Source of the DNA: Hyaloperonospora brassicae
Lineage: Eukaryota > Oomycota > Peronosporomycetes > Peronosporales > Peronosporaceae
Direction: 5' to 3'
Assembly (NCBI GenBank): GCA_947650285.1
Contig: CANTFL010000108.1
Location: 124,001 to 188,000 of the forward strand
Length of the DNA stretch: 64,000 bases
The notes under the pieces were generated by a model. That model saw nothing but the letters and a program-made list of their open reading frames with translations. It was not told the origin of the DNA and ran no database searches. Numbering within the stretch: position 1 is the first letter of the stretch; each line of letters opens with the position of its first letter. A program made the translations under genes and the position numbers. Shown here piece after piece: positions 21,512 to 32,359 of the stretch.

Positions 21512-22067
21512 TTACTCATCTAGCCGATTCAGAGTCACTAGATCTTGGCGATCTTGGTCATCCATCACTATCCCACCTTTCTCTTTCCGCAGAGCTATAC
21601 TTGTCAATCGATCTGCGCTTGCGTTCCAATCGCGTTTCACCTGTAAAAAATAATGTTTGGGCCAGGATCGGAGTTTCTCCATCGCTTCATGTCTCAGCAG
21701 TCGTAAACCTGGCACCTTGCAATCGATCTCTCCAAGCATTTGCCTGATCACTAAATTTGAATCTCCACATATAATTACCCGTTTTCTGGTCTGATCAGTC
21801 AACAAATCAAAACATTGAAGAAGTCTTCTATACTCTGCTTCGTTTACCGTTAGATCGGGGGCGAACTCAGATGCGGCAGCCACAACGTTCAAACCTGTTA
21901 ATCTCTATACGATTTTGCTGAATGCTCCACACTTTATCTTTACCTCTAGCAGACCCATAAAAACTAGCCACCCAGAGATTTTCTTTCCCTTCGACCGTAG
22001 GTGGAGGCATACTGATCGTTTGTCGTGGATCTTTCTTTAGAGCAATCGCGGTCAATGTATTATCCAA
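21512..22067 (-). pseudogene. Second, archaeal-type RNase H of element 3
   Basis: After the first RNase H the minus strand encodes another RNase H fold: WVASFYGSARGKDK at the start, LTVNEAEYRRLLQCFDLL, RVIICGDSNLVIRQM and VKRDWNASADRL. These are the four catalytic blocks of type I RNase H as found in archaeal and plant-like RNase H, here with Glu (NEAEY), Asp (CGDSN) and Asp (ASADR) kept and the first Asp replaced by Tyr (FYGSAR). A frameshift near 21890 splits the domain. A second RNase H next to the normal one is known from plant Tat elements and from oomycete gypsy elements. Confidence 0.8.
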
Positions 22068-22070
22068 TTC

Positions 22071-22500
22071 CTATCGAGGAGGTATAATCGCTGCCAGAGT
22101 ACCCAGTGTCTCATCTTCACCCTTCTCACATCGACGGATCTCCAGTGTCCAGTTTAATAACAATGCAGCCCATCGTCTTAATCTCCCTTTGAGACCGGAA
22201 GATCGTAGCAACCAGGCTAAGGTTGAAGAACGCGTCAGCACGGTTATCTCACGAGACACCAGCATGGTATGGCATACATCCAGCATCCTTAGCAATGCTA
22301 GCACCTACTTCTCCACCATGCTATAGTTAATTTCGTTGGGCTTCACTGTACGGCTTGAAAAAGTGACCGGCCAATACACCTCCTCATGTTTCTGCAGCAA
22401 TGCCGCCGAAACAGCCCACTTGCTGGAGTACACAACAATCACTGGCGGTCGATCCGGGTCAGAGTGTTTCAAAATGGGTGTAGTCGCAATTTTCTGTTTA
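22071..22500 (-). pseudogene. First RNase H (RT-linked) of element 3
   Basis: Minus-strand residues VVYSSKWAVSAALLQKHEE, PVTFSSRTVKPNEINYSMVEK and VLALLRMLDVCHTMLVSREI match the Ty3-type RNase H that follows RT. A TAG replaces Glu or Lys between VEK and VLAL. The frame continues to IIPPR and stops at 22071. Confidence 0.75.
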
Positions 22501-22553
22501 ATAAAGTGAACGCAATCGTTGCTTTCTCCAGCGAATCCTGCCTTCCGGATCCT

Positions 22554-22819
22554 GATCTCCCCCAGCGCTTAGGTGTGATTCCTGATCGCCCCCAGCGATT
22601 AAGTGCGATTCCTGATCGACCCAGCGGTTGGGTGTGGCTCCTGATCGCCCCCAGCAATTGGGTGCAATTCCTCATCGACCGTAGCAATTGGGTGCGATTA
22701 CTGATCGACCTTAGAAATTGAGTGCGATTCCTGATCAACGTCCGCAATTGGGTGTAATTCCTGATCACCCTCAGTTTGGACCAATTCCTGAACATCATTA
22801 GGGATTGGGTGCAATTTCT
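22554..22819. repeat. 30-bp minisatellite, about 9 units, inside element 3 pol
   Basis: Units of 30 bp (one of 29, one of 27) each start GATCG/GATCA and contain a variant of CAATTGGGTGCGATTCCT. Because 30 is a multiple of three, the minus strand reads as a 10-residue repeat (DQELHPIA-like). It lies in the tether between RT and the first RNase H. Confidence 0.88.
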
Positions 22820-22899
22820 GATCGCTTTAATGGGCAGTGTGACACCGCCGAGTTCGCCCTGCAACCTCCACAGTCATTGGGTTGTCATACGCTCGACGG

Positions 22900-23946
22900 A
22901 TCTCATGGAAATCGGCTTCTTGTAATTCGTACAGTACTGAGGCGTACATTGAATGGTCTTCGATTAATCGACTGTAATATTTGATGCTCCCCAGAAACGA
23001 TTGCATTTATCGTAAGGAGCGAGGAAATGGTATGTTTACCTATGATCCTAGATCCTTTAGGGTCCCTTTTAATCCAGCCAAAGAACACGTAATGACCCAA
23101 GTATTCTACCTTGGGTCGTTCCCAGAAGATCTTAGCAAAACTGATTCATAAATCCCACCGATTACATACTTCCAGAGGTCGTTCTACTTTATGATAGAGA
23201 GATTCCCACGACTTGGCCGGTACCAGTATATCGTCGATATATGACCTTCGACCGAGAAACGACGATTTCATGTCAGAATCTGGCTCAACGTCTGTAAACA
23301 GATCAATAAGATCTGATTATCCCGAGGCGGTAGAAGTAGGACGTTCACCAATCTTCAAATACCCATATAAAGCATCGTCGATCAGGCGATGGTAAATCTG
23401 CAGCACGTTCTTCAACCCCAAACGGCATCCTCATCCATTTGAATTTGCCTGATGGTGTAATAAACGCCGAAATTTCTCTACTCGCTGCGTCATCTCCACC
23501 ACCCAAAACCCACTTGCCATATCCAAGGAGCAGTACCGTATGGCTTTATCCATATCCTGCAGCAAGTCGCTGATCAAAGGCATGAGGTAAACCATCAATC
23601 TCGTCAGCTAATTCACCCGTCTATAGTCGATGCATATTTGAATGTCTTCTCCATTCTTTATTATGATCACCACGATCGGTGATGCCCACGGAGAAGTGAA
23701 CGGGCGAATTATCTGCGCCGTGAATAGTCCCTTAATTAGATCAGCTAGCTACTCGAGAAATTTTAGAGCGACCGGTCGCACCCTCTGTGCGATCGGGTTA
23801 GCGCCTCGGATATCAATATAACAGACCGCTCTAGGAGCCGCAGGGGGTGGGTTATTACCTTTGCCCATTAGCAGATGGCAATTCGCCCATATTAGCTGTC
23901 GCAACTTCTCTTGATTACTTGACAGTGGCTCTCCTGGTTCGCCCAC
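22900..23946 (-). pseudogene. pol: Reverse transcriptase of element 3, broken
   Basis: The minus strand gives IRPFTSPWASPIVVIIKNG, ICIDYRRVN, MPLISDLLQDMDKA and SLDMASGFWVVEM, the successive RT fingers and palm blocks, and further on LGLKNVLQIYHRLI. The catalytic YIDD box is intact at 23230-23241. In-frame stops include TAG after RRVN and after KFLE, both where related elements carry Gln, plus at least two frameshifts between 23450 and 23250. Confidence 0.85.
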
Positions 23947-25069
23947 TTAAATGTCCTCCAAAGATATCTCGGTCGTCGGTGTAGCAAATTCCGGTAGGAT
24001 CGCCATGTGCTGATCAACATCCTCAGCATACAACTCTCCACTTTCGTTACGGTACGTCGACTCGGTACATCATTCCACCCCCGTATGTTCTTTTCCGAGC
24101 GCCAAGACGTCATTCCGTTTCACCAGTCGATTGGACTTTTCCTGTAACTCACAATCTTTGATCGCAGTCCCGTCTGTCCGACAACGGGACCGTCCTTGCA
24201 GCAAATGGCTGATAATTCGCTTGATATCGTTTGCGGCGACCATCTTTACTTCAGGGTTTGGCTCCTCATGCTGATCTTGAGAATGATCACCCCTCCTGCA
24301 CGCTTGGGTCGTAGTGATCATCGAAGAAACCTTCGTTGGTAGACATACATCTTCCTCGAGCTGCATACCACGCTCTTCTGTGGCCCTCGCGATCTCGTCA
24401 GACTGATTTCTGAACTGTTTTTGTCCATCAATATCCATGGTAGGGATCGCGTCTTGCTAATCGATGGATCGTTTCTGCTCCAGGTTAGGCTCCTCGCAAT
24501 AGATCCTCCCTGTCACGGTCGGCATAGACGCTGTGCTAGATTCCTTTAACATCGTTTGCACACGCTCATCGTCTTGTGTCTCGTCATTTGTATGTTCCGT
24601 CACAAGTTCCTTTATCGATCTCTGACCACTCTTCATCGCGCGATCCAGGTAATCACCCTCGTCAATGTAGTGCATCAAATCTTCGTCGATCACGTTTTGA
24701 TCAGGTTGTAACTTGTCAGCACTGCAGTCGTTCGCCTGTTATTCTGTCTTCACTTCTTGGCGTTTTAAAATCGTTTCGCGTCGTAGGATATGATCGCTGA
24801 TCAACCAATTGCCCTTCATACGTTGCGGCCGAGAATTCTTCTCGATCAGTTGTAGCCTCGAACGCTAATGTCTGCCAATCGTTATAACGTCGCGACCCCA
24901 CAGACACGTACCCCTGCGATCGGGGTATTGTGTCCGCTACCATCCACAGCCATAATGAAGTTCTCCAGCGTAATATCACCTCGCGACCACATAGGTTTGT
25001 GAGCTGTAGATAGTTGATCCTGCCAGGCCCGGTAGTCACAGTTGGTACCCACTCCGCGTCTCGCCTTAC
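23947..25069 (-). other. Protease-RT linker region of element 3, degenerate
   Basis: Minus-strand frames (24438-24070, 24693-24457, 25039-24716) encode polar, low-complexity segments of the Gag-Pol linker. No catalytic motif is recognisable and the frames are broken. Confidence 0.5.
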
Positions 25070-25550
25070 CTACAGTTTAGCTCTTGGTGGCGCGATACCT
25101 ATCCTCACTTCTGTTGATTTGCCAACCAATATCACCACGTGTCGATCATTCAGGTTGATCGCTTGGATGGTCAATTTATAAAGTGGTTTACGCTCCGCTA
25201 GACCAATGCGGACTTCATCGGGCAGACTTAGCGTTCCGTCCGCTAGATCCAAGCGAATCTATGTCGGAACCATGAAGTCCGTACCCAGTATAGCCTCTTG
25301 ACCGACTTGATCACCGACTTGTTCGTCTGAATAATACATCAGTGAGCTGTCCAATGTAATCTTGATCTTCGTGCGCCCAATTAACATGTATGCGTTTTCC
25401 CCTATGCCGACACATTCTTGAGTCTGGATTTCGTCGATCATGCACCCTACCTTACGAGCAAAGGTGGTGTCGACGATTGACACTTCAGCACCAGAATTAA
25501 ACAGCATAGTGGCCTTCTCATATTTGATATTTTCAACCACTTAAGCCTGC
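25070..25550 (-). pseudogene. Aspartic protease of element 3, catalytic Asp lost
   Basis: The frame reads KATMLFNSGAEVSIVDTTFARKVG and then GRTKIKITL and EAILGTDFMVP, the layout of a retropepsin (active site, flap, ILG-DF). The active-site motif that should be D-S/T-G-A is NSGA: the codon is AAT instead of GAT, a G-to-A change on the coding strand. A stop follows FMVPT, then the frame continues as IRLDLADGTLSLPDEVRI. Confidence 0.8.
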
Positions 25551-25909
25551 TTGAACCACTTTCCAGGAATGTCGTATTTACAATAACCACGTGATTCCCC
25601 TGGTGTGAGATCGAACTCCATCTTCAATACCGATCGAGTGTATTTATCAATTAGTTGTACACTTGAAATCGCCGGGACAAAACTTGAATCAGTACGTATA
25701 TTAGCGATCGGTTCGGCCTGATCGTTAACTTATTAAACTTTCACTTGTTTCTCAACGAATGCAAATATGCAGAACCTAGACCGCTCGGCTCGTACCAGAT
25801 TCTATACGGGCGAGCGTCAAAGTTTAACATCGCCTCCGCCTCGGACGGAAACATTCCTGCGTGCTTGGTAGTCACATACCATTGGCGTATCAGATTACAG
25901 ACCGTTTTA

Positions 25910-27980
25910 AAGGGCACTTGCCACTCTCATGCACTTTTTCACACGCTGCACACGCCTAAAACACTTATCCAATGGATGTCCTTTACGAACACACTTCTGG
26001 CAAGTCAATCGCTTCCAGCAGCCACGATAATAATGCTTGATCGATCCACAGTGAGTGCACGTGTTGATCGTTCTCCGTTATCGTGTAACTCCTCCCGATC
26101 AGCTTCTTTCATGCGGCATACGATGATCTTGGCTTGATTGCAATCGAGTGGGGACGGTAGTTGCACAAACTATGCGCCAGCCCACGTCCTCTTCTGATCT
26201 GCTTGGATCCGACTCCGAACTGCTGCTCTCACTTTCCATCCTGATCGCTCGTACGGATCGAGTTAATTTTGAGGTCACCTGATCAGCATATACTTTTAAT
26301 CGCTGATGAAATTTGCTCGGTTCTATCGACGCCTTCGTGTACCGGTTTTCTATCCGCTGATACGCACGCAACGTATCTTTCATGTCGTCAGCGTCCGACA
26401 ATCGCAGTGGAGTCAACTGTTTCTATAAATCGCTATCGTCCAGCGTACAAAAAAAAGTGTTGCACATGTTCACGCCGCGTAGCGTGTCTTTCTTCTCGAA
26501 TCGCTACCTTGGATCGGATCGCTGCCCAATTCAATCGGTGTAAATACTCCAGCGGAAGTTCATCCGGTCGTTTACGTTTGTGGTAATACTGTCTGGCATT
26601 TGACACGCCGTACCCTCCATATTGGACTATGACACCTTCCAGCAGATCTTTCCACGTGCTACGAATAGTGCAACTCAGTTGACTGTGCCAATAATGTGCC
26701 GGTGCCGTCAGTAGATTACCGAACACCAGGCATTTCTCTTCGTCTGGTATCTAGTCCCCTATGAACGCCGACTTGACCTTGCTGATCCAGCTTCTGGCGC
26801 GATCTTCGTCTTGGTCTCTGTCATTGAATTCCTTTATCTCGCCGATCACCGAGAAACAAATACGCTAAGGAGACAGCCCTTTATTCATTGACACTTCTTC
26901 AGGCGCCATTAATGACCGCCTCGGGTTTTCCCGCTCCGAGTAGTACAATGTATGTCCTTCGTGATCGCCAATCTCTATTCGCCCTTGACGCGATTTGACC
27001 GACCCCGTCTCCACATCCGAAAAGCATGTCTCTCGCGCTCTTAGCATCCTGATCGCTTGACTTGGGTAGATCCCTTGACAGGCTTGACTCCGCAGCCTCT
27101 GTTCAAATTGCTTCATTGCGTTATCAATGTAAGACAGCAGATGTCCTGGGGCAACTGCGTCATCTCCGGAGGCGCGTATAGCTGCCGATCGCGGCTCAGC
27201 CCTGATTCCTTTGGCGCGATCCTGCAGATTAGCTAAACCACTGGGACCTAGTGACATGCGTTGAATTCCAATCGAGGCGTCTGAGTCGATCTCGGATTCC
27301 GCTGAGGAATACTGCGACGATCCGGTGTGGTATTCCTTCGTCATGTCCGCGATCGTGGTACTCGCTCGATATTCATTATTGGCTTTGCCTGACAGAGAGG
27401 GATCAGCTTCTCGTACAACGATCGACATGCGCAGGTAATTTGATCTTGATCAGGATCCAACAACCTTTTCACACCGATCATCTCCTCCACGATTTTAGCT
27501 TCATGCAAAAGTCGCATAATTCCATAGATTCCTTCCAGCATATTCGATGCATTTGCCGGGGTCGATACTGGGCCTTGAATCTCGTCGATCAGTTCTGGCT
27601 TCAGCACTTGGAGAACTGGGTTGCTTGATAGTAGATTCTTGAGCATCTTCCACTCGTACATCTTGGCTAGTTCTTCATATTGCCACCCTTCCATCTTGAT
27701 CTCGTCTTCCATGGACTTGAACGGCTTCGTGATCTAGTTTTCAACTTGATCGCGATGATCGGGCTCGGTCGCTGTTTCTTTGCCCTCACCGTCTTCGATC
27801 GATCTTTTCTCGAAAAGCCTGGTGTGACCTTGGGCAACTTTTGCTCGTTTTACTCGATGATATTTCACTTTGCGAAATTTGCTTTATAGCACGATCCGCG
27901 GTGGTCCTCGACGGGACCTCAGGAGGGGGTCGAGGTTCGTCTTTCGAATCGAGCGATCGCTTTTCCTCTATTATTTTCAT
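25910..27980 (-). pseudogene. gag: gag of element 3 with two CCHC zinc knuckles, broken
   Basis: The N-terminal part (27980-26865) is polar and helical with several breaks. The capsid core reads CLVFGNLLTAPAHYWHSQL, then GYGVSNARQYYHKRKRPDEL and PLEYLHRLNWAAIRSKVAI (26726-26433), the retrotrans_gag pattern seen in oomycete gypsy elements. Near the end, 26060-25935 on the minus strand encodes two consecutive CX2CX4HX4C knuckles (CTHCGSIKHYYRGC and CQKCVRKGHPLDKC), both intact, for RNA binding. Stops occur after GLSP, after IGD and elsewhere. Confidence 0.8.
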
Positions 27981-28157
27981 GTCATTAGAATCCCTCCCAG
28001 AACTCTGATTAATTAGGATTTTTTAAGACTCACGCGTCTGTGGCGATTCATTGGCTTTCGACGCTTCCATCCCACGTTCAGTTTTAATCTTTTTATATTC
28101 ACTCAATGACTCACGGTGATATCCCGAGTCACAAGAGGGTCCGGGCACGCGCTTTAT

Positions 28158-29460
28158 TGTGGTGGAGTGGTGATCGCGCTTTGGAGGAGTCGATCCCAAC
28201 CCTCTACTGCCGCCCGGACGACCAAATAACGGAGGGGGTACTTCGATTCCGTGTTCTTGATTGCCTTCCTCACCTTGTGTACTCGTCGGTGGAGCGGGTT
28301 GCACTCTTCCAGGTGGACTCGTGTCAATGGAAAACTTGACCGTGTTTGTGATGGGGTCGAGGTTCGATCACGGTGTGGAAATCTTCACACCACGATCGGG
28401 GTTGGTGTGACCACGTGTAATTCGTCACGCGATCACTTGTATGCTTGTGGGGTGCTCGATATGAGTCACCCTGATCTGTAACAGATCGCCTTGTCCGAAT
28501 GTAGACCTTGATTCGCGAGCCTTCTGACCACTTGAGCCGTCTCGCGATCTTGGGTCCTCAACCACAAAGGGTTTCCTGCGTCCAGTCGCAGTTGAGGTGT
28601 TGTCTGAGATATCTTGATCCCTTGCCAAATAATCCAGGGATATCACTTGATTAAAGTATGTGACTTTCCTTGACGTCGGGTGGCCACTGATCCACCCGGA
28701 GGAGAAGTTGACACGTGTACTTTGAAGCAAATTGAACTCTGTTTAACGTTAACCAATCAAACCCAACAACCCTATCCCTATCCCCATGTATTGGACACCG
28801 TTTGCCACATGTCGCTCTCTTTAGACGATAGCGATCTTGTACTTGCGTGGCCCACACCTGATATGCTTGTCTGATCGTGATCACATACCTGATCACTGAT
28901 CACGATCTTGATCTCTTCCTGATCGCGATCACCTTGCTGATCGCGGATCACATGGTGTGCTCCACACCAACTTGATCGCGATCACTTACCTGCTCAATGA
29001 TCCCGATCTCGATCGCTTCCTGATCGCGATCGCCTGGCTGATCGCGGATCACATGGTGTGCTCCACACCAACTTGATCTCGATCACATACCTGATCAATG
29101 ATCACAATCGCGATCGCATACCTGATCACTGATCACGATCTCGATCACTAATCACGATCTCGATCACTAATTACGATCTCGATCACTAATCACGATCTCG
29201 ATCGCCATATTGATCGCGATTGCCTTGCTGATCGCGGTTCCCTTCTTGATCGACCGATCGCCAATGTTACCGTCCGCCTCATACCTTGAACCAAGATCGC
29301 AGGTCCCAACCTTCCCGATCTGATATCTATTTTAGTCTGACTGTCCAATGGACGCGATCTGATCAGATGTAGGATCGGGTATCCAACCGTCAACTAGCCC
29401 GGATGTAACGGGAATGCGATCAGTTCCTCTACAGCGAATTTCCATAGTCGCTTTACCACA
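28158..29460 (-). repeat. 5' LTR of element 3, GATC-saturated
   Basis: 1303 bp, about 99.5% identical to 18015-19317 with the same GATC-dense block (about 28872-29259) and the same 101-bp and 19-bp tandem units. No initiator-Met-type primer site like that of elements 1, 2 and 4 adjoins it. Confidence 0.93.
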
Positions 29461-29464
29461 GAGG

Positions 29465-30128
29465 CGGCCCTCCTGAATTAGCCCTAATGGAGGACGCACA
29501 TCTCGTCTGAGATTCGCGAAGGGATTGAGAATTTGCAATCTCTTTACGACCGCGGCGATCGTTCGTACGACGATGAACCTCCACCAACAAAGGGTGTGTC
29601 TCGTCGTACTGCTCAACTAGACCGGCCACATCCATCATCAGCTGGGATCGAGGCTCCCAAATATTATAAAGAGAATGGAAACATCCGCCACCAGACGAGG
29701 TAACTCATCCTTGATCCTGTATCGTCACGGTGGTTCAAGATACTCTCCACAAGGAAGCGTTGACCACCGTGTGAGTCCATTAAAGGATGTGGGGGAGGAT
29801 AATAGACCTCCTTCAAGTCGTTCTGCTTACCAACTCGATCCTTACGAGATGGATCGCGCAATCCTCGAATTGCGCGATAATTTGGAGCACGAGAGTGAAA
29901 GGCGTTACGCTCTGACTGATTCTTTGCGGAAGCACTGCAAAGACCGCGAGACGGACCGTGCGAAGAACCGTGCTGAGTATGCGGTCGCGCAGCTGCAGAC
30001 CGAGCGCGATGTCCACTCCTCGTGGGTGAGCTGGCGACAGCTCGCGGAGAGATCCTTCGTTTAAGTGTAGAGATCTCTGATGTGCGCGTCCAGGTTAACC
30101 TTCTGGAGCGCGAGTGCAAGAAAGATTG
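29465..30128 (+). pseudogene. Antisense ORF of element 2, second part (coiled coil)
   Basis: Continues the + strand antisense reading after the nested element 3. Residues EIREGIENLQSLYDRGDRSYDDEPPPTKG come first, then the frame at 29675-30064 encodes a clear coiled coil (MDRAILELRDNLEHESERR, RETDRAKNRAEYAVAQLQ). After a frameshift near 30050 it continues as EILRLSVEISDVRVQVNLLE and stops near 30128. The antisense protein of element 1 also ends in a coiled coil. The opposite strand here encodes the spacer and chromodomain of the integrase. Confidence 0.55.
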
Positions 30129-30161
30129 ATGGAGGTTCTTGAACGTGGATGCTATCTTCAT
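29565..30161 (-). pseudogene. Integrase C-terminal spacer and chromodomain of element 2
   Basis: Minus-strand residues QRFLVESILNHRDDTGSRM and SYLVWWRMFPFSL, then after a frameshift DVAGLVEQYDETHPL, match a chromodomain. One stop and one frameshift break it near 29665-29640. A basic, Ser/Arg-rich spacer precedes it. Confidence 0.7.
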
Positions 30162-30267
30162 CGTAAGAAGAGGGCTCGTACTGACGGGAAGGTCAGAGAA
30201 GCCCCACGTAGAAAATAGTATGCGTGCGCATCCTACGTGGCAGCTCGATCGTGTATGCGTTACCTTG

Positions 30268-31722
30268 TCAGTTCAGCACACGAAAGGGAACGATATACTT
30301 GGGCAGTAGTTTACTGCTGCCCACGTCAGTCACTACGGGTCTAGGTAGGTTTACCGTAGATAGTAGGAATAAGTCGCCTTCGACAAATGAATGTATATGT
30401 GCCCTTCCATTCTTGTCAGCGTTCCGTTTCTGACAGTCCACCGCATAAGTGATGGAATATTGTACGAAACGGACCACTGCTTTGCGATCCAGTAAAAAAT
30501 CTTTCTGCTGAATCGGCGTTGTTTTGTTCAGTTCGCCTTGTGCGAACCGCAGAAAGAGTGCTTTCATCTTTCTGTTCATCAGCGAGGATGGTGTCACCCT
30601 CGCTGGGACAGTCGTTGGCAATGCTGAATATAGCAGCATCGTCATCATCATCTGAGTCAATAGTAGCGTTTTCGTTATTATTAAGGTGATCTTATTCGTC
30701 GATGTCGACCTGATCGACATCGGCATCGTACGTGACGACGTTAGCGTATACACGTGATGAGTAAGAGCCAGAGAGGTTTTTGCTCGATCGAGTCCCTCCC
30801 CCCTTATCAAAGAGTCACACCTAAAAAGGGTGGGCAGACGTGGATGGCGCAATTCATTCACAAAGAACTGTGTGTGTTGCGTTGAAGCTTGCACCATATT
30901 ATTGATGGCTAATTCCATCATGGGTAGGAATTCGCTCCAACTCGAAAACGAGTGGATGTATCCTCGAAGTATCCCTTTGAGGACACGGTTTGCACGTTCT
31001 GTCTTACCATATGTTTCCGGATGGTCAGATGTTGACATCTTCAATCGTGTTCCAAGAGTACGGAATGCGGATTGCGAAAACTCCGCCGTAAACTGAGGGT
31101 CACGGTCGGGTACGAGTTCACGGGGTAACCCGTGAAGACGAAATATCGTGTCGATAAAGACACGAGCACACCCGTGTGCTGTGATCGACCCAATTACAGT
31201 AAAAAGATGGGCCATCTTGCTGAATCGATTTACAAAGACAAGACTACCATTATTCTTGCGAACGTCTTCGGGTAAACCGAAGACGAAGTCCATTAAAATG
31301 GACTGATAGCACTCTGGCGGGATTGGTAAAAACTATAAAGATGCACGGGATGAAGGGATGGGCTTCACCCGTTGGCAATACTTGCAAGCACGTATGTGCT
31401 CGCGTGTAAGCTGGTACTGGCAGGGCCAATAAAAGTCATGACTTACCGTAAGTTAAGTCTTTTTCCTACCCCTATGAACACCAGATGGCGCATCGTGACT
31501 CTCATACATGATGCGCAAGCGCAAGTTGTTGTGAGCTGGAACGACGACACGAGGCGTGTCGCCGTCAACGGCTGTGTAATATAGCAGTCCGTTGCGTGTT
31601 GAATACCGATCCTCGTCGGATCGGTACGAAGCCGGTAAATCTTTCAAAGATTTACGGATTGATTTCAATAGATGATCAATTAAGATCATAAGATCCTTAT
31701 CTTTGGCGTAGGCTTCCCGCAC
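30268..31722 (-). pseudogene. Integrase of element 2
   Basis: The N-terminal segment (31722-31453) ends at the zinc domain and is frameshifted near 31450. The main frame 31293-30268 (341 codons) has the catalytic Asp in MDFVFGL, Asp in VPDRDPQF and Glu in GKTERANR, so the DD35E triad is present. Between core and C-terminal domain lies an insert that in an alternative frame is Asp-rich (near 30720-30630); elements 1 and 4 have no such acidic run there. The frame ends near the expected GPF/Y module (KYIVPFRVLN). Confidence 0.82.
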
Positions 31723-31757
31723 ATCGTCATTTAAACTTGACGACGGAACAATGGCTG

Positions 31758-32228
31758 TTAGTGTTGAAACAGTGGGGTCATTATCACTGTTGGATAGCGC
31801 GTCTGACTTATAATCATGTCAGCGCGAAAGCGCATCAGCGACGACATTGAGTCGTCCTGGCTTATACTCCACGGATAAGTTGTACTCGCGAAGAAGGACA
31901 GCCACCTCGCTATGCGCTGTGAGAGGTGTGGGCTGTTTACGGCCGTGCGGAATGACGCATGGTCCGTATAGACGATGAACGGTCTATCTCCAAAGAGATA
32001 GACGCGGAACTTAGCCAGTGCATATTTTATGGCAAGGAGTTCCTTGTCATGTAATGTATAATTACGCTCAGCTGCTTGTAGCTGACGAGATTGATAGCAG
32101 ATGACGCGCTCCGCGCCATCTGTGTAAAATTGCATCAACGCACAGCCGATCGCAAAATATCTAGCGTCACATCCCACAGGGAATGGTCTGTCTTGATCTG
32201 CAGTCACCAGTATTGGCGATTGCATCAA
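31758..32228 (-). pseudogene. RNase H of element 2
   Basis: 156 codons with GCDARYFAIGCALMQ, YTLHDKELLAIKYALAKFRV and FIVYTDHASF, the Ty3-type RNase H blocks. The catalytic Asp of CDAS (here CDAR) and of YTDH are kept. The C-terminal end is frameshifted before integrase. Confidence 0.8.
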
Positions 32229-32359
32229 GCTCTGCTTGATACCCCTAAAGAAACGATGAAACTCAGCGTTCCGTCACCACTTCGCATTTTTTCTTGAGTA
32301 AACAAGAAATATGCACGTCATTTCGGCATAGTTACGCGAAGGCTTGTGCAAGTACGCCG

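Larger units (their letters stand above)
18015..29460 (-). mobile_element. Ty3/gypsy element 3 with 1303-bp GATC-rich LTRs and dual RNase H
   Basis: Two 1303-bp direct LTRs (18015-19317, 28158-29460) begin TGTGG, end CCACA and differ at about six positions by eye (about 99.5% identity). GAGG flanks both sides (18011-18014 and 29461-29464), a 4-bp target duplication. On the minus strand the order is gag with two zinc knuckles, protease, RT, RNase H, a second archaeal-type RNase H, integrase. No chromodomain was found. Published work describes oomycete gypsy elements that gained an archaeal-like RNase H; this element fits that group. Nearly every gene is broken although the LTRs look young. Confidence 0.92.

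Noticed and set aside
22386..22721. + strand repeat protein (SNWVRLLID-like units)
   Set aside because: It is a translation of the 30-bp minisatellite, which lies in the minus-strand pol of element 3.
28143..28157. Primer-binding site of element 3
   Set aside because: The bases inside its 5' LTR do not start with TGG and I could not match them to a tRNA 3' end with confidence.
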